Positions 45,181 through 55,278 of a stretch of DNA of 64,000 nt are shown here, in pieces. The stretch covers positions 19,537,590 through 19,601,589 of the forward strand of contig CM119264.1 in NCBI GenBank assembly GCA_051294375.1, read 5' to 3'. The translations under genes and the position numbers were made by a program. The notes under the pieces are model-generated. The model saw only the letters and a program-made list of their open reading frames with translations. It did not search any database and was not told the DNA's origin. Position 1 is the stretch's first letter, and every line of letters begins with the position of its first letter. The stretch comes from Paraspadella gotoi. Lineage: Eukaryota > Chaetognatha.

Positions 45181-45273
45181 CGATCGGTTTAAAGCTGTTT
45201 CAAATCTTGAAGCAAGACTTCGTCAAATTCATGATGATAGAGCAAAATTAAAAGAAGTTTCTTTTGAAGACAG
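45181..45273 (+). CDS. sls/TTN-like: Exon 36: repeat 11
   Basis: DRFKAVSNLEARLRQIHDDR, then AKLKEVSFED. 93 bp, phase 2-2, acceptor ttattag, donor GACAG|gtatgt. Confidence 0.8.
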
Positions 45274-45837
45274 GTATGTATTTTTCATTTTAAATTATAA
45301 TTGCGAGTAACTTTTTATAGGATTATAGATTTAATATGAGCATGATCTAATTATATTCTTATAATTTTACCATATGATCTTATTATCTTAATTATCAAGC
45401 TTTATATGAGCTTTTTCTATTTGCATCAAGATAGTAATACGCATGTTTATTCACATCATGTAGGATAAGCTTGTAAGAGCTAATCTCCTGACTAACAGTT
45501 TGTATTTTTTTCTGAATAAGCTAATTTGAACTTAGATGTAAACAAAGAAATCATTTCATATTTTTTTCTATTAAATATACCAGCTTTTTAATATCACTGC
45601 CTAAAACTAAAGCAACACACAAGATGCTTCCTTGGCTAAACAGTAATGTATACTTATTTACAAGTCATTTTTGCAAGTTAATGTAAAAAAGCCACACTTT
45701 TGCTTGTCTTGATAAAAATCATTAACTATTTCTTTGAGTCTGAGTCCCTTAAAATCCTTACCATTAGGCATATAACGAAATAGTTAATAATTTTAAATAC
45801 CATTTTTAAGATTATTATTTAGAGAAAGACAAAGTTT

Positions 45838-45965
45838 ATTTGTTTATGTACAACGATTTATTTTTTACATAGGACATGTATAAGCCTTCATCAGCGTTTG
45901 AATAATCAGACAAATTTTTCTCTTAACATTGAGTCAGAGAGAGAGAGAGAGAGAGAGATTGAGAA

Positions 45966-45996
<31 letters not shown>

Positions 45997-46560
45997 AAAG
46001 AGAGAGAGAGATAAAGCTTCCAACAAAGGTTGAGATAAGGACAGTGGTCAGATTGAGGACAGGTGAAGGTAAGGAGAGAGAAGAAGAGGAAAGTGGTTGA
46101 AATGTGAATAGTGAAAATTTGAAGAGACAGAGACTCTCTGAGAGAGAGAGAAAATATTTACATTTTTGTAATGTACAACAAAGATAAAGGAATAAATAAT
46201 TCAATAACAATACATAAATAGACTTAATGCTTAAACTAAAGAGAAAGAGAAAAGAAGAATGTGTGGTTAGGGATAGCTAAGTTGTAGAATTAGAGAAAAT
46301 AAAGATAAAGAAAGAGCTCAAAATGAGCTGCCCCCCCCCCGGCCTGGCAAAAGCAGGACGTTGATGATATGATCGGGTCATTGACTTGTCATGGGCTGAG
46401 AGGGTATCGTCATGGATCGAGATTGTCCAGGATCTGGTAACGAACCGCCTGGAAAAATGCCTAATGCCACTCTGATATCCCTCTGGCCTGATAAGCCTGC
46501 CGAAGTCCCTCCTCTCGCCTGACGGCGAGGCGGGCAAATGCCTGTTCTGGCCTGCTTTGC
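45838..46560 (-). mobile_element. GA-tail / hammerhead repeat-family copy
   Basis: Plus strand: GTACAACGATTTA, GGACATGTATAAGCCTTCAT with CAGCG (a hammerhead remnant lacking half of stem II), GA tracts, AAGCTTCCAACAAAGG, then AGAGCTCAAAATGAGCTGCC and a GC-rich core ending near a TCGCCTGACGGCGAGGCGGG hairpin. This is the most complete single-orientation copy. Confidence 0.6.
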
Positions 46561-48175
46561 TGCAGGTAAACTTTGTCTTTCTCTAAATTTGCAAAAACAA
46601 CGAAAAGAAAGGAAATTAACATAAAGATTATTATTATTATTATTAAGCTTATTTTGCCATAAGCTGTTTAATAAATATTAAGCCTTTATTTATATCGGAA
46701 CAGGTTGAAAACGAGCGGTCTTCCCATAAAGATAATGGAAAAGTAACTATAGAAAATTATGAAAATAAAAATATCTTTAAGATTTCTCTTATTGATGTTT
46801 AATATTTTGTTTAATATTACTCAATTATATAAGAATCTCATAGATAAGAACTTTGAAGCCTTTAGAATTTTTTTTATTATTATAATTTTTTTAGTAATTT
46901 TTTATTTTTCTCATTGGATTCTGATAGAGTTTAAGAAAAAGGGTCATTCAAATCAAAATAGGCCAAAATGGGCAGATTCAAAAAGCAGAGCTCCTGGCGA
47001 TTCCGAAAATGTCTTCATTTTAAACATTTGATGCATTCTACTCCATTTTATATCGGTTTTAATTATAATATAAAATATAAAAAACCTATCTGAAGAGTTG
47101 CAGGTTAAACGAAAAAGCCAATCCATCTGATATTTTTTGTGATTTTTTATTATTAAATTAGAAAAATGTAATAAAGAGACATTTTTAAATTTCAACTTTC
47201 AACAAAATAAAACGTTTTTAAACTTTAACCCTGAATTCTTCCTAACTGGAATGCGTTTATCAAAATTTCTCTCTATTACATTTTTACAAATGTTTTTAAG
47301 ATTGCTAATCAAATTTTTAAATCAATATTATTGCATATTATTGCATATTATTGCATATTATTGCAACTCTTCAAATTCAGTGAAGATTGATTGTAGCTCG
47401 AAATTCTTTACCATCTTTTTAACTGAAGATTTTGTTCATGACTGGAAAACCAACAGAGTAACAAGATTAATTGTTTAATTCTCCCCTTCTAAATTTCCCT
47501 TCACCGTGTTTTAACTTCTTACCTAAAATTTTTTAACAACCAGATTGAAAAACAAATCTTTAAAAAATGTGCTTACCCATTTAAATTGACCATTTTGTTA
47601 TTTACCGATTTAAAAAAAATGATTGAAAACCGAATGTTTACATATAAATAAAAACCTATTTTTTTGTGATTACTGATGACTATAAGGTATTTCTCGATGT
47701 ATTAGCTCTAATACATCAATGATTACGCATTGTTATGGTGAATGACCCTTCCTCTTAAAGGTTATTCTTACAATTTTAAAAATATTTATGTTTTATTTTT
47801 TTAATATTTAAAAAACTATCAAATTTATGATGATATTTTTGCTGATGATGATATTTTAGATTTTTATCGACTTTTGAATTATAGAGTCGGGTCTGCTAGA
47901 AGCACTAAATTTTATGCACCCAATTGTTCTTCAAGTTTCCAAAACAAATATTAAAAAAAAAAGCATCAAGGAGCTAATAAGTAGAAGGATAATGGTTTGA
48001 AAGCAATTAAAAAGGCTTGTAAATAAGTGAAGGAGATAAACAAAAAGAATGTATAAATAAAAAAATTCTTCTGCATTTGAATTTATTGACATGCCAATTT
48101 TCTTACATTTTTAAATTCAATTACAAGCTCCGTGTATGTAAAAAATGATTTATATTGAATGTTAAATAGTTTCAG
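46561..48175 (+). other. Intron 36, 3' part, AT-rich
   Basis: Contains TTGCATATTA triplicated at about 47330-47360 and two GAAGAGTTGCA-type motifs shared with the 24.4/28.0-kb arms. Otherwise nothing recognised. Confidence 0.4.
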
Positions 48176-48265
48176 GCTTGATGCTATAAACAGACTAGAA
48201 TCAAGACAACAATTAAAAGAAATGAATAGAAAATATCCTATTGAACTCTTCATTCAAGAAGACAA
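48176..48265 (+). CDS. sls/TTN-like: Exon 37: repeat 12
   Basis: RLDAINRLESRQQLKEMNRK, then YPIELFIQED. 90 bp, phase 2-2, acceptor gtttcag, donor GACAA|gtaagt. Only a 74-bp intron separates it from exon 38. Confidence 0.8.
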
Positions 48266-48339
48266 GTAAGTATTTCATTTTTTTTCCTGAAACTAAAATT
48301 AATTATTATTGAATAACTTTAATAATTATATAAATTTAG

Positions 48340-48420
48340 GGATTGTAATGGTACTTTTGAAAACCTTGAAAGTCGCCTCAAAGCTTTGGAAGTCGTTCAA
48401 CAAATTGACCATAAAGATAG
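48340..48420 (+). CDS. sls/TTN-like: Exon 38: repeat 13, short
   Basis: NGTFENLESRLKALEVVQQ, then IDHKD. 81 bp, phase 2-2. The AI position has become TF while LESRLKALE is kept. Acceptor atttag, donor GATAG|gtttgt. Confidence 0.75.
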
Positions 48421-48521
48421 GTTTGTAACTTCTTGCCAATAATACGTACACTATGATTTTATCCAAATACATAACTTTGAGACAATGGTTTTCAAGAACG
48501 AAAAACAATGTTCAAGTAATT

Positions 48522-48912
48522 ATGAAATTGGTACAACCCATCACAGATGAATGAAACCCGGAAACAGAGGAAAGGATTAAGGTAGAGGATTCCGGAAGAG
48601 GAAGAAGATTCTGGAATGATTTCGAACGGGATTTTGGAAGCCAAGTCCAGAAAAGGAACAATAGTTTCCGGAAGAGGAAAAGAAGGTTCCAGAAGAGGAA
48701 GAGGAGGATTCCGGAAGAGGAATCTGGCTTCGTCTACTTGCCCATTATAAATAGCCTCTGTTTCTGCTTTGATTCATTCTGTCCAAATATTGACACCGTC
48801 TTCATGTCTATTTTCTGATAATTAAACTCCACTTTGATTTCATATAGAAATCCCTGTCTACTTACTTAAATGTGGTGGCAGTGGTGGGATTCGAACCCAC
48901 GCCTCATATAAT
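48522..48912 (+). mobile_element. LTR-retrotransposon remnant with tRNA-Leu-type PBS
   Basis: After TGAAATTGGTACAACC comes a region with repeated TTCCGGAAGAGGAA-type blocks, then CCCATTATAAATAGCC (TATA-like), a tail with ATTAAA, and at about 48880 TGGTGGCAGTGGTGGGATTC. That string is the complement of a tRNA 3' end including CCA, closest to tRNA-Leu. The order matches U3, R-U5 and primer-binding site. Exact LTR ends, target duplication and a second LTR are not seen. It interrupts a 323-bp-type unit. Confidence 0.55.
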
Positions 48913-49265
48913 AAATAAGCTATCTTGCCCCTGACTTTGGACAGGCTTTGGTCGTTTAAGCCCTCCATCACTCTTGCAAGATAATGACATAGCAAGTCCC
49001 TGCATGCTTTCAGTCAAGACTCTCTCACAGTCTCGTTTATTCATTCCCAGAGTATCTGGCTTCCCTATCAATGAAATGGTTTAATATTTCAAAGTATGTT
49101 TTAATTGTATGAAAAGACCAGTATTAGATCGGGAATATTATATTGTACTCCACCTCGCATCAAAATATGAAATTTTATGAAATTGGTACAACCAATACAA
49201 AAATTATCCATTCATTTAATAAATAAGATATCTTGCCCTTGACTTTGGACAGGCTTTGGTGGTTT
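48912..49265. repeat. 323-bp repeat family, dispersed copy
   Basis: ATAAGCTATCTTGCCCCTGA onward, about one diverged unit and the start of another. Confidence 0.75.
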
Positions 49266-49554
49266 TTTGGAAGCATCTGAATACCATTGAATTAGATAAT
49301 ATAATTTATTTAAACAAAAATTATTTAAGAAAAATTTTTATTCAAAGTAATAGTTCATACTATATCTGACAATGACCAAAGATAGCATTTTTTAGATTCT
49401 AAAACTGTTTTCAGCAAGCTTTCAGATTCTCAGCATAAGAATTTTCAATCTCTTATAGTTTACGAGCAATCATTTTCAAAAGTTATGCCTTTGAAAAATT
49501 ATTGTTTATTGTTTTTATAATATTATGAATGTTGAATTTGATTTTAATTCACAG

Positions 49555-49719
49555 CAAAAAGACTGAAGCTATTGCTACTGCGGCAGAATGGGAAAAAATC
49601 AATTTTATTCCTAACCTTGAAATAAGTTGCATACAAAGAGCGATTCAGGGGGTAGAAGCAAGAAGGGCAATAGTTGAAGAACAATTAAAAGCTGTTAATT
49701 TATTACCTCATGAACAGAG
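49555..49719 (+). CDS. sls/TTN-like: Exon 39: repeats 14 (eroded) and 15
   Basis: TEAIATAAEWEKINFIPNLE is an eroded unit lacking the LExR core, followed by QRAIQGVEARRAIVEEQLKA. 165 bp, phase 2-2, acceptor attcacag, donor CAGAG|gtatta. Confidence 0.75.
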
Positions 49720-49788
49720 GTATTATACATTTATGACCTTATAATCTTTTACAATCTTCGTCTACAATTTCAAATCTATTTTTTTTAG

Positions 49789-49878
49789 GATTCGGTCTGA
49801 GGCAGTTGAAACGTTAGAGAATAGACTGAGTGAAATAGAAGAGCAAAGAAAAAAAGTTTATGATGTTCCTGAAAATAA
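49789..49878 (+). CDS. sls/TTN-like: Exon 40: repeat 16
   Basis: SEAVETLENRLSEIEEQRKK, then VYDVPEN. 90 bp, phase 2-2, acceptor tttttag, donor AATAA|gtaaaa. One of the best consensus units. Confidence 0.8.
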
Positions 49879-49962
49879 GTAAAAAAAATCATATAATAAT
49901 AATTATTTATAATACCCAAATTAGGCCTTTCAGAAATTTTATGGGTTTTCAAATTATTTTAG

Positions 49963-50058
49963 GAATGAACGCACAAATGCAATTATCCAGCTTGAATTAG
50001 GTTTGCAAAAAGATCAAGATGAAAGAAAAAAAAAATTTGATTATCATTATGACAATAG
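49963..50058 (+). CDS. sls/TTN-like: Exon 41: repeat 17
   Basis: ERTNAIIQLELGLQKDQDER, then KKKFDYHYDN. 96 bp, phase 2-2, acceptor attttag, donor AATAG|gtaaca. Confidence 0.8.
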
Positions 50059-50219
50059 GTAACACGATTTCAAAGAGGACTAAACTTTATAATGTCCTCA
50101 GACGTATTTTTCATAGGCAAAATCAGATTTCAAATATATTAGGATAATATTAATATTTAAATCTTTAATTTTTGACCTATGATCTTTTTAAATTTTGCTA
50201 TTTTTTTGTTTTTTGATAG

Positions 50220-50318
50220 CCTTTATATAAATGCAATTGAGAAGCTCGAAATACAATTGAGTAATGCTGAAAGAGAGAGAAACAATATGGAGCAACAAGC
50301 ACAGGATACATTGGAGAA
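50220..50318 (+). CDS. sls/TTN-like: Exon 42: repeat 18
   Basis: YINAIEKLEIQLSNAERERN, then NMEQQAQDTLE. 99 bp, phase 2-2, acceptor tgatag, donor GAGAA|gtaagt. Confidence 0.8.
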
Positions 50319-50541
50319 GTAAGTTTTAATGTATTTATTTAGTTTATCGTAAGAAAAACAAAGAAACTGAAATTTTTTTTACAAGGAACGGACACAATAT
50401 ATACTATATTGCTAAAAACTATAAAAAAATCTTCAAAAAATTGGCAAAGTGTTTCTTTAATTTTTTAAAAAGATTTGTTATAAATTGTAAAATTTGAATG
50501 AATATTGAAAGTTAAATATTTAAAGTATGTATAATTTTTAG

Positions 50542-50634
50542 GGAACGAAAATCTGCAATAAATGAGCTTGAAAATAAATTGCTACAGATGGAGAAAGAGA
50601 GAAAAATATTAAAAGATTGTTCTACTGATACAAG
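50542..50634 (+). CDS. sls/TTN-like: Exon 43: repeat 19
   Basis: ERKSAINELENKLLQMEKER, then KILKDCSTDT. 93 bp, phase 2-2, acceptor tttttag, donor ACAAG|gtaaaa. Last unit with a clear AIxxLE core. Confidence 0.8.
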
Positions 50635-51169
50635 GTAAAAGTTTTTAATACATAAACATTTAATTATGACACATGGCAAAAAATTTTGACTAAGTTAACA
50701 GTATTTATATTATAAAAGATATGCATTAGGCAGCTAGGATTTTTTTGTGTGTCTTAATTTTGTTAAAAATGTATATATTTTCGTTTGAGCAGGTGCTCAA
50801 TTAAAATTTTTGACCTAACTTACTGAGATAGGCCACCCCTCAAGCCCTCATAGTAAAAGTAATATTATAATTTTAATAGCAACAATAAAAGCATTAAAAT
50901 CGAACTTTTTTTTACCTGAAAGTAGACTTCAAGACTAGAAATTCCTTAACCGTTAAAAATTAACCGTTAATAACGTTGAAACATTTTTTTTAACTTAACC
51001 GTTAATTTTTTTTTTATCGGTTAAATTTGGTTAAATTTTATTTTTTGGAATTTTTATATTTTGTTAAAAAATATTTTGTTTTCTTTAACTTATTATGTTT
51101 TGAAAGAAATTTTTCTTAAAACTTTTTTTTAATATAAATATAAGTTTTTATATTAAGAAAAAGTTTTAA

Positions 51170-51312
51170 ATTTTATTTCAACAACAATTTATTTCATAAA
51201 GAAACGTACTTGTTACAAGTCTTTGAAATGGTGCGAAATTTGTGTAAAAGAAGGAGAGATAGAGAGAGAGAGAGACAGAGAAATAGAGAGAGAGGGAAAA
51301 GCTTCTATTTTC

Positions 51313-51359
<47 letters not shown>

Positions 51360-51425
51360 TCTTTTGCACAAATTTTGTATACCATTTTTGAAATAAAATC
51401 GTTGAAATAAAATTTAAAACTTTTT
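51170..51425. mobile_element. Small palindromic GA/CT element
   Basis: Inverted halves: CAACAACAATTTATTTC near 51180 and GAAATAAAATCGTTG near 51390, with GA then CT tracts meeting in the middle. A miniature of the palindrome at 57.5 kb. Confidence 0.5.
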
Positions 51426-51589
51426 AAAAAAATATTTACTACACAACGAAAAGAAAGGACAATAAACAGAGTTTTTATATTTATTATTGATTTATTTTAT
51501 ATTATGTTTCACCTTAGTTATTTTCTGTCTTTTTCCCTCTTATTTTTTGACATTACTTAAGTTGTCCTCACACGTTCGGCCAAATTATT

Positions 51590-51645
51590 TACCGCTTAAT
51601 TATTGTAGGCAGATCCGACATTGTTTGCTCAAACTTGTTTTTTTT
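51590..51645 (-). mobile_element. Mobile-element terminus
   Basis: CCGCTTAATTATTGTAGGCA with GATCCGACATTGTTTGCTCA and AACTTGTTTT: same terminus as at 38590 and 62596. Confidence 0.6.
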
Positions 51646-52059
51646 TTGAAATCAAAAACTTAGATTATTTTTTTTTTTTGAAACAATTTCATTCTTTCAT
51701 TCTCTCAATCATTAGCCTATTTATCAATATTGATACAATAGGCGACGAGGTATAAAAACAGTTTCAGTTGTTTCACAATAAGCAACTGGTTAAACCTACA
51801 GCTTTATATAATTTATTTTGTACAACATTTTTTTGAAAATCATTTGGCAACGAAAGAAAGGAAATAACACAATTTCTTCAAAAATCATAATTTCCGACAA
51901 GGTAGATAAACTATAACAAAAAGTGGTTATCATCGTCGAATTTTTCAGACCATATTACATTAAAATAATTATGAATGGAATTAAATATCTTAGAGTTTGT
52001 TATCTTTGAACGCTCTACTGTGGGTGATGCGAGGGCATGAGACAGGGGGCCCAGGTTAG

Positions 52060-52225
52060 GGCTAGGGAAGTGGCTCGCTGATGATGTTGCGAGCTGCGGA
52101 AATTACTGCTTTGGGTTAGGGTTTGGAATGGGGTCTGATTTAGGAATAGGGTTGAGCGGGAGGCTTGCTGGCGATGTCGCGAGCCGGGGGAATGGATTAG
52201 AGTTAGGGTTAGGGCCATGGCGACT
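52060..52225 (-). repeat. Degenerate TTAGGG-like tract
   Basis: GGTTAGGGCTAGGG, GGGTTAGGGTTTGG and GTTAGGGTTAGGGCC with two GATG(A/T)(T/C)G(T/C)CGCGAGC-like blocks between. Same flavour as 40950-41030. Confidence 0.5.
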
Positions 52226-52297
52226 AAGGTGCTAGCGACGATGGCCGCGAGCTTCTCCTCTAACTCGCGCCTTTCGTCTTATTCGCTTCTTTTATAT

Positions 52298-52540
52298 GAA
52301 ATTGGTACAACCAATATAAAAATTATCCATTTATTTCATAAATAAGCTATCTTTCCCCTGACTTTGGACAGGTTTTGGTGGTTTAAGGCCTCCATCACTC
52401 TTACAAGATTATGACATAGCAGGTCCCTGCAAGCTTTCAATCAACACTCTCTCACAGTGTCATTTATTCTCTCCCAGAGTACCTGGCTTCCCTATTAATG
52501 AAGTGGTATAATGTTTCAAAGAATGTTTCAACTGTATGAA
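52298..52540. repeat. 323-bp repeat family, dispersed copy
   Basis: About 240 bp starting TATGAAATTGGTACAACCAA, with several substitutions relative to the 30.6-kb array. Confidence 0.8.
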
Positions 52541-53379
52541 AGGATTTTTTGTGACTGAGTTTATCTTAATGACCGAGGTCAACTCGAGTCGCCAGATGGT
52601 CACTCGGTCGCTGAAGTCTTTTATAAAATTATCAAAAACAATTATGCAAAATTCTATGAATTTGTTTTGATTACTTGATATTTGTATAATTTTTTTTAAA
52701 ATAAGGATAATCATTATAGTTTACCTGTAAATACCATTTATTGAAAAGTTTTAATTTTTAAAAACCTTGACTGGCTTGAGTGAAAAATTAAAGGACTATC
52801 AAATTTTATGGCTAGCTGTCTTAAATCTTTTTTATTTGTCACGTGCCGTCGTGCTGCTTGAGGCAGAGCGTAATTGTAATGGCGGGATTAATTATTTTTT
52901 ATCATAATAATCCTCCTGCAGTTATGAAATACAGTCAGATATATAGTTATATATAGTTAGATATATATATATCTAGTTAGATATATAGTTTTGAACCTAC
53001 AGCATTAGTTCCCCTTTTGTGACATTAAAATACTGTACATTTGATGCTATTTAAAAATATAATATAAAATATCAAGATAAGTCGTTCGTTTAGATTATTG
53101 AAATTAGGATAAAATAAAAATATGATTCACTCATCTGTAGTCTTAATTGTGAAGTCAGTTTTCCTTTAAATAAAAAAAAGAAGGATAATCATCAAATCTT
53201 GTTCTTTGTTGATATTTATTGCAAAATTATCCTTTAATTTTAATTTTTATGAAAATGATAAAAGAAATTTAATTACTTTAGGCTTAGCCTCAGAATTTAC
53301 TGGAATATTCTAAAACGAAAACAGAAAATTATAAAAATATGTAGGAAAGATCTCTGAAAACTTAAATTAATATTTACAG
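52541..53379 (+). other. Intron 43, 3' part
   Basis: AT-rich with a short ATATATAGTTAGATATAT repeat at about 52935-52990. Nothing else recognised. Confidence 0.4.
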
Positions 53380-53478
53380 ATTATTCAGCGACAGATCATC
53401 AACATATATGCCAAACTATCAATCAAACTTGTTGGCAAGGCTCCAAAAACATACTGATGGCAGTGATATCTCATCAAG
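53380..53478 (+). CDS. sls/TTN-like: Exon 44: degenerate linker unit
   Basis: SDRSSTYMPNYQSNLLARLQ, then KHTDGSDISS. 99 bp, phase 2-2. Lacks AIxxLE; only LLARLQKH recalls the heptad. It may be a diverged repeat or the start of the linker. Acceptor tttacag, donor TCAAG|gttgtt. Confidence 0.6.
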
Positions 53479-54428
53479 GTTGTTAGTAACTAGTGTTTCC
53501 AGTACCTTCAGGTCCAACAAGCAGCATGAATAAAATGCCTGGTTGATTTAATTTGTGTCATAATTTTTTGTCAAATTGAATATTTGAAAAAAGATTTTAA
53601 TATGCATGTAAACATTAATTTAAAAAGTTTCAATTCAAATCTATGCTTCACTAAAAGGAAAAAATTAATGCTTACCAATGTATTCTTGGAGTGAATTTTT
53701 TTTTAAAGAATCTACGTATTTTTCTGAACTATAAAACAAAGTAAAACTGATTTTAAAAATGAAATAAAGTTTAATTACATTAAGATTTGTGTACAAAAAA
53801 TAAAAACTCAAAGGAAAATTAATATTCCAAATTTTTAATTAAAATTTATAAAGCCTTTTAAATCATTATAAGCCTAAAAAATATTTCTTGTGTCAATTTT
53901 AACTAAAAACCAAGTATGTAGATTTTCTATCCAATTCCCAATGTATACTTTTTATTAGGTTTAGAGACTGAGACTGACAATTCATTTTTGTTTATCAAAA
54001 ATCCTTAAATTAAAAAAAAAATATGTTTTAGTAATTTATATTTGATGGTATAGTGTTGTTTAAAAGAACCTCACTTTTTTATCACAACTTTATGTAAAAT
54101 ACTGTCACGCTGGAAATATTATATATTTTGCTATATTTTAATATTTATTGAAATCTATAAACAAAAAAATGTTTGTGCTATAAGATTAGATTGAAACAAA
54201 AATTAAAAAACGTTTTTAAACAAAAGGTCACATTATTCTTAGTTACCTTTTTAGAATTTTCTCCGTCATTTTAATTTAGATCTCAAAAATATATTTCTTT
54301 TATGATACAATGAGCTTTCAATCACAGAAATTAACCTTTTTGCTGTTTTATTTTGCTGTGTAATTGTATTTTTATTGTAGTTTAATTTTTTTTACTTTTG
54401 ATAAAATAATCACAATTTTTATATGTAG
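53479..54428 (+). other. Intron 44, AT-rich, nothing recognised
   Basis: No repeat family or coding signal noted. Confidence 0.45.
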
Positions 54429-54515
54429 AGATATTCAAAGAAGATCGCAAATGAATGAAGAAGAACCATCTGAAAATATGTTTGATGCATCAAAGAAAGA
54501 CCCCCCAGTTTTCAA
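54429..54515 (+). CDS. sls/TTN-like: Exon 45: acidic linker before Ig11
   Basis: IQRRSQMNEEEPSENMFDAS, then KKDPPVF. 87 bp, phase 2-2, acceptor atgtag, donor TTCAA|gtaagt. KKDPPVF runs into the A strand of Ig11. An acidic-then-Lys linker also precedes the PIGDPTM Ig of titin (family knowledge). Confidence 0.7.
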
Positions 54516-55140
54516 GTAAGTTCAAAATGTTTTTATTCAAGTATAGCAATCTAGCATTTAATATTTATTCTGAATATTGAAAGAATATAAGTTAGAATCT
54601 TAGAATCATATTCTTCTGTTATTTCGATTGAATAACATTGTATAAAATACCATAAGTTAACTAATAAAATATATTTTTTATAGATTATATTAAAACAAAA
54701 CTTTTTAACAAAAAATGTGTTCATGGACGCATAATATTTATTATTATTGTTTGTGCGATATACGTATAACTCAACCAGTTGAAGAACTGTAACTGTAACA
54801 TGTCTAATAAAATTAAATATTTAGCTTTTCAAATAAAATACCATGGTTTTATTTATAAGCTTTACGACTAACTCGGATAAATGTTAAAGAAATAATAAAA
54901 AAATAAACAAATCCCCGAAAATTTTATTTTACCACTTTTCTCCGCTCCCGGCTGCCGCTTAGCATAGCATATGGAATGCAAAGATCATGAGCCATGGAGG
55001 AGGTTTTGTACCATGAAAAAAAATATTACAAATTATAATTAGTTTTTCCAGATTTTATCTAACTTTTTATTTCAGACGTGATAATAAAAGATGATAAAAA
55101 TGTTAAACTTATTATCTGAATATCTGCTATTATATTTCAG
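54516..55140 (+). other. Intron 45, AT-rich, nothing recognised
   Basis: No repeat or coding signal noted apart from a short GC-rich block near 54945. Confidence 0.45.
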
Positions 55141-55278
55141 AACATTCCTAAAAAATGCAATAGTAAAAGAAGGTCAGCCTGGTCATCTGGAATGTAGACT
55201 GGTTCCAATTGGAGATCCAACAATGAAAGTTGAATGGTTTTTTAATGGCAAACCAATTGATACTGCTCATAGATTCAG
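55141..55278 (+). CDS. sls/TTN-like: Exon 46: Ig11 N-terminal half (PIGDPTM Ig)
   Basis: TFLKNAIVKEGQPGHLECRL, then VPIGDPTMKVEWFFNGKPI. The C-R-L-x-P-I-G-D-P-T-M string is a hallmark of the kettin-type Ig repeats and of one proximal Ig of vertebrate titin. This is the strongest single family marker in the window. Phase 2-2, acceptor tatttcag, donor TTCAG|gttagt. Confidence 0.9.

Noticed and set aside
48878-48912. Possible tRNA-Leu gene
   Set aside because: Only the 3' end complement, including CCA, is present; no D arm, anticodon arm or 5' half. A primer-binding site explains it better.
51178-51250. A further hammerhead motif near the GA/CT palindrome
   Set aside because: Neither CTGATGA nor GAAAC in the right order is present; only flanking family sequence remains.
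52015-52218. 67-residue minus-strand frame
   Set aside because: Lies over degenerate telomere-like tracts; compositional Thr/Leu/Ser/Pro translation.
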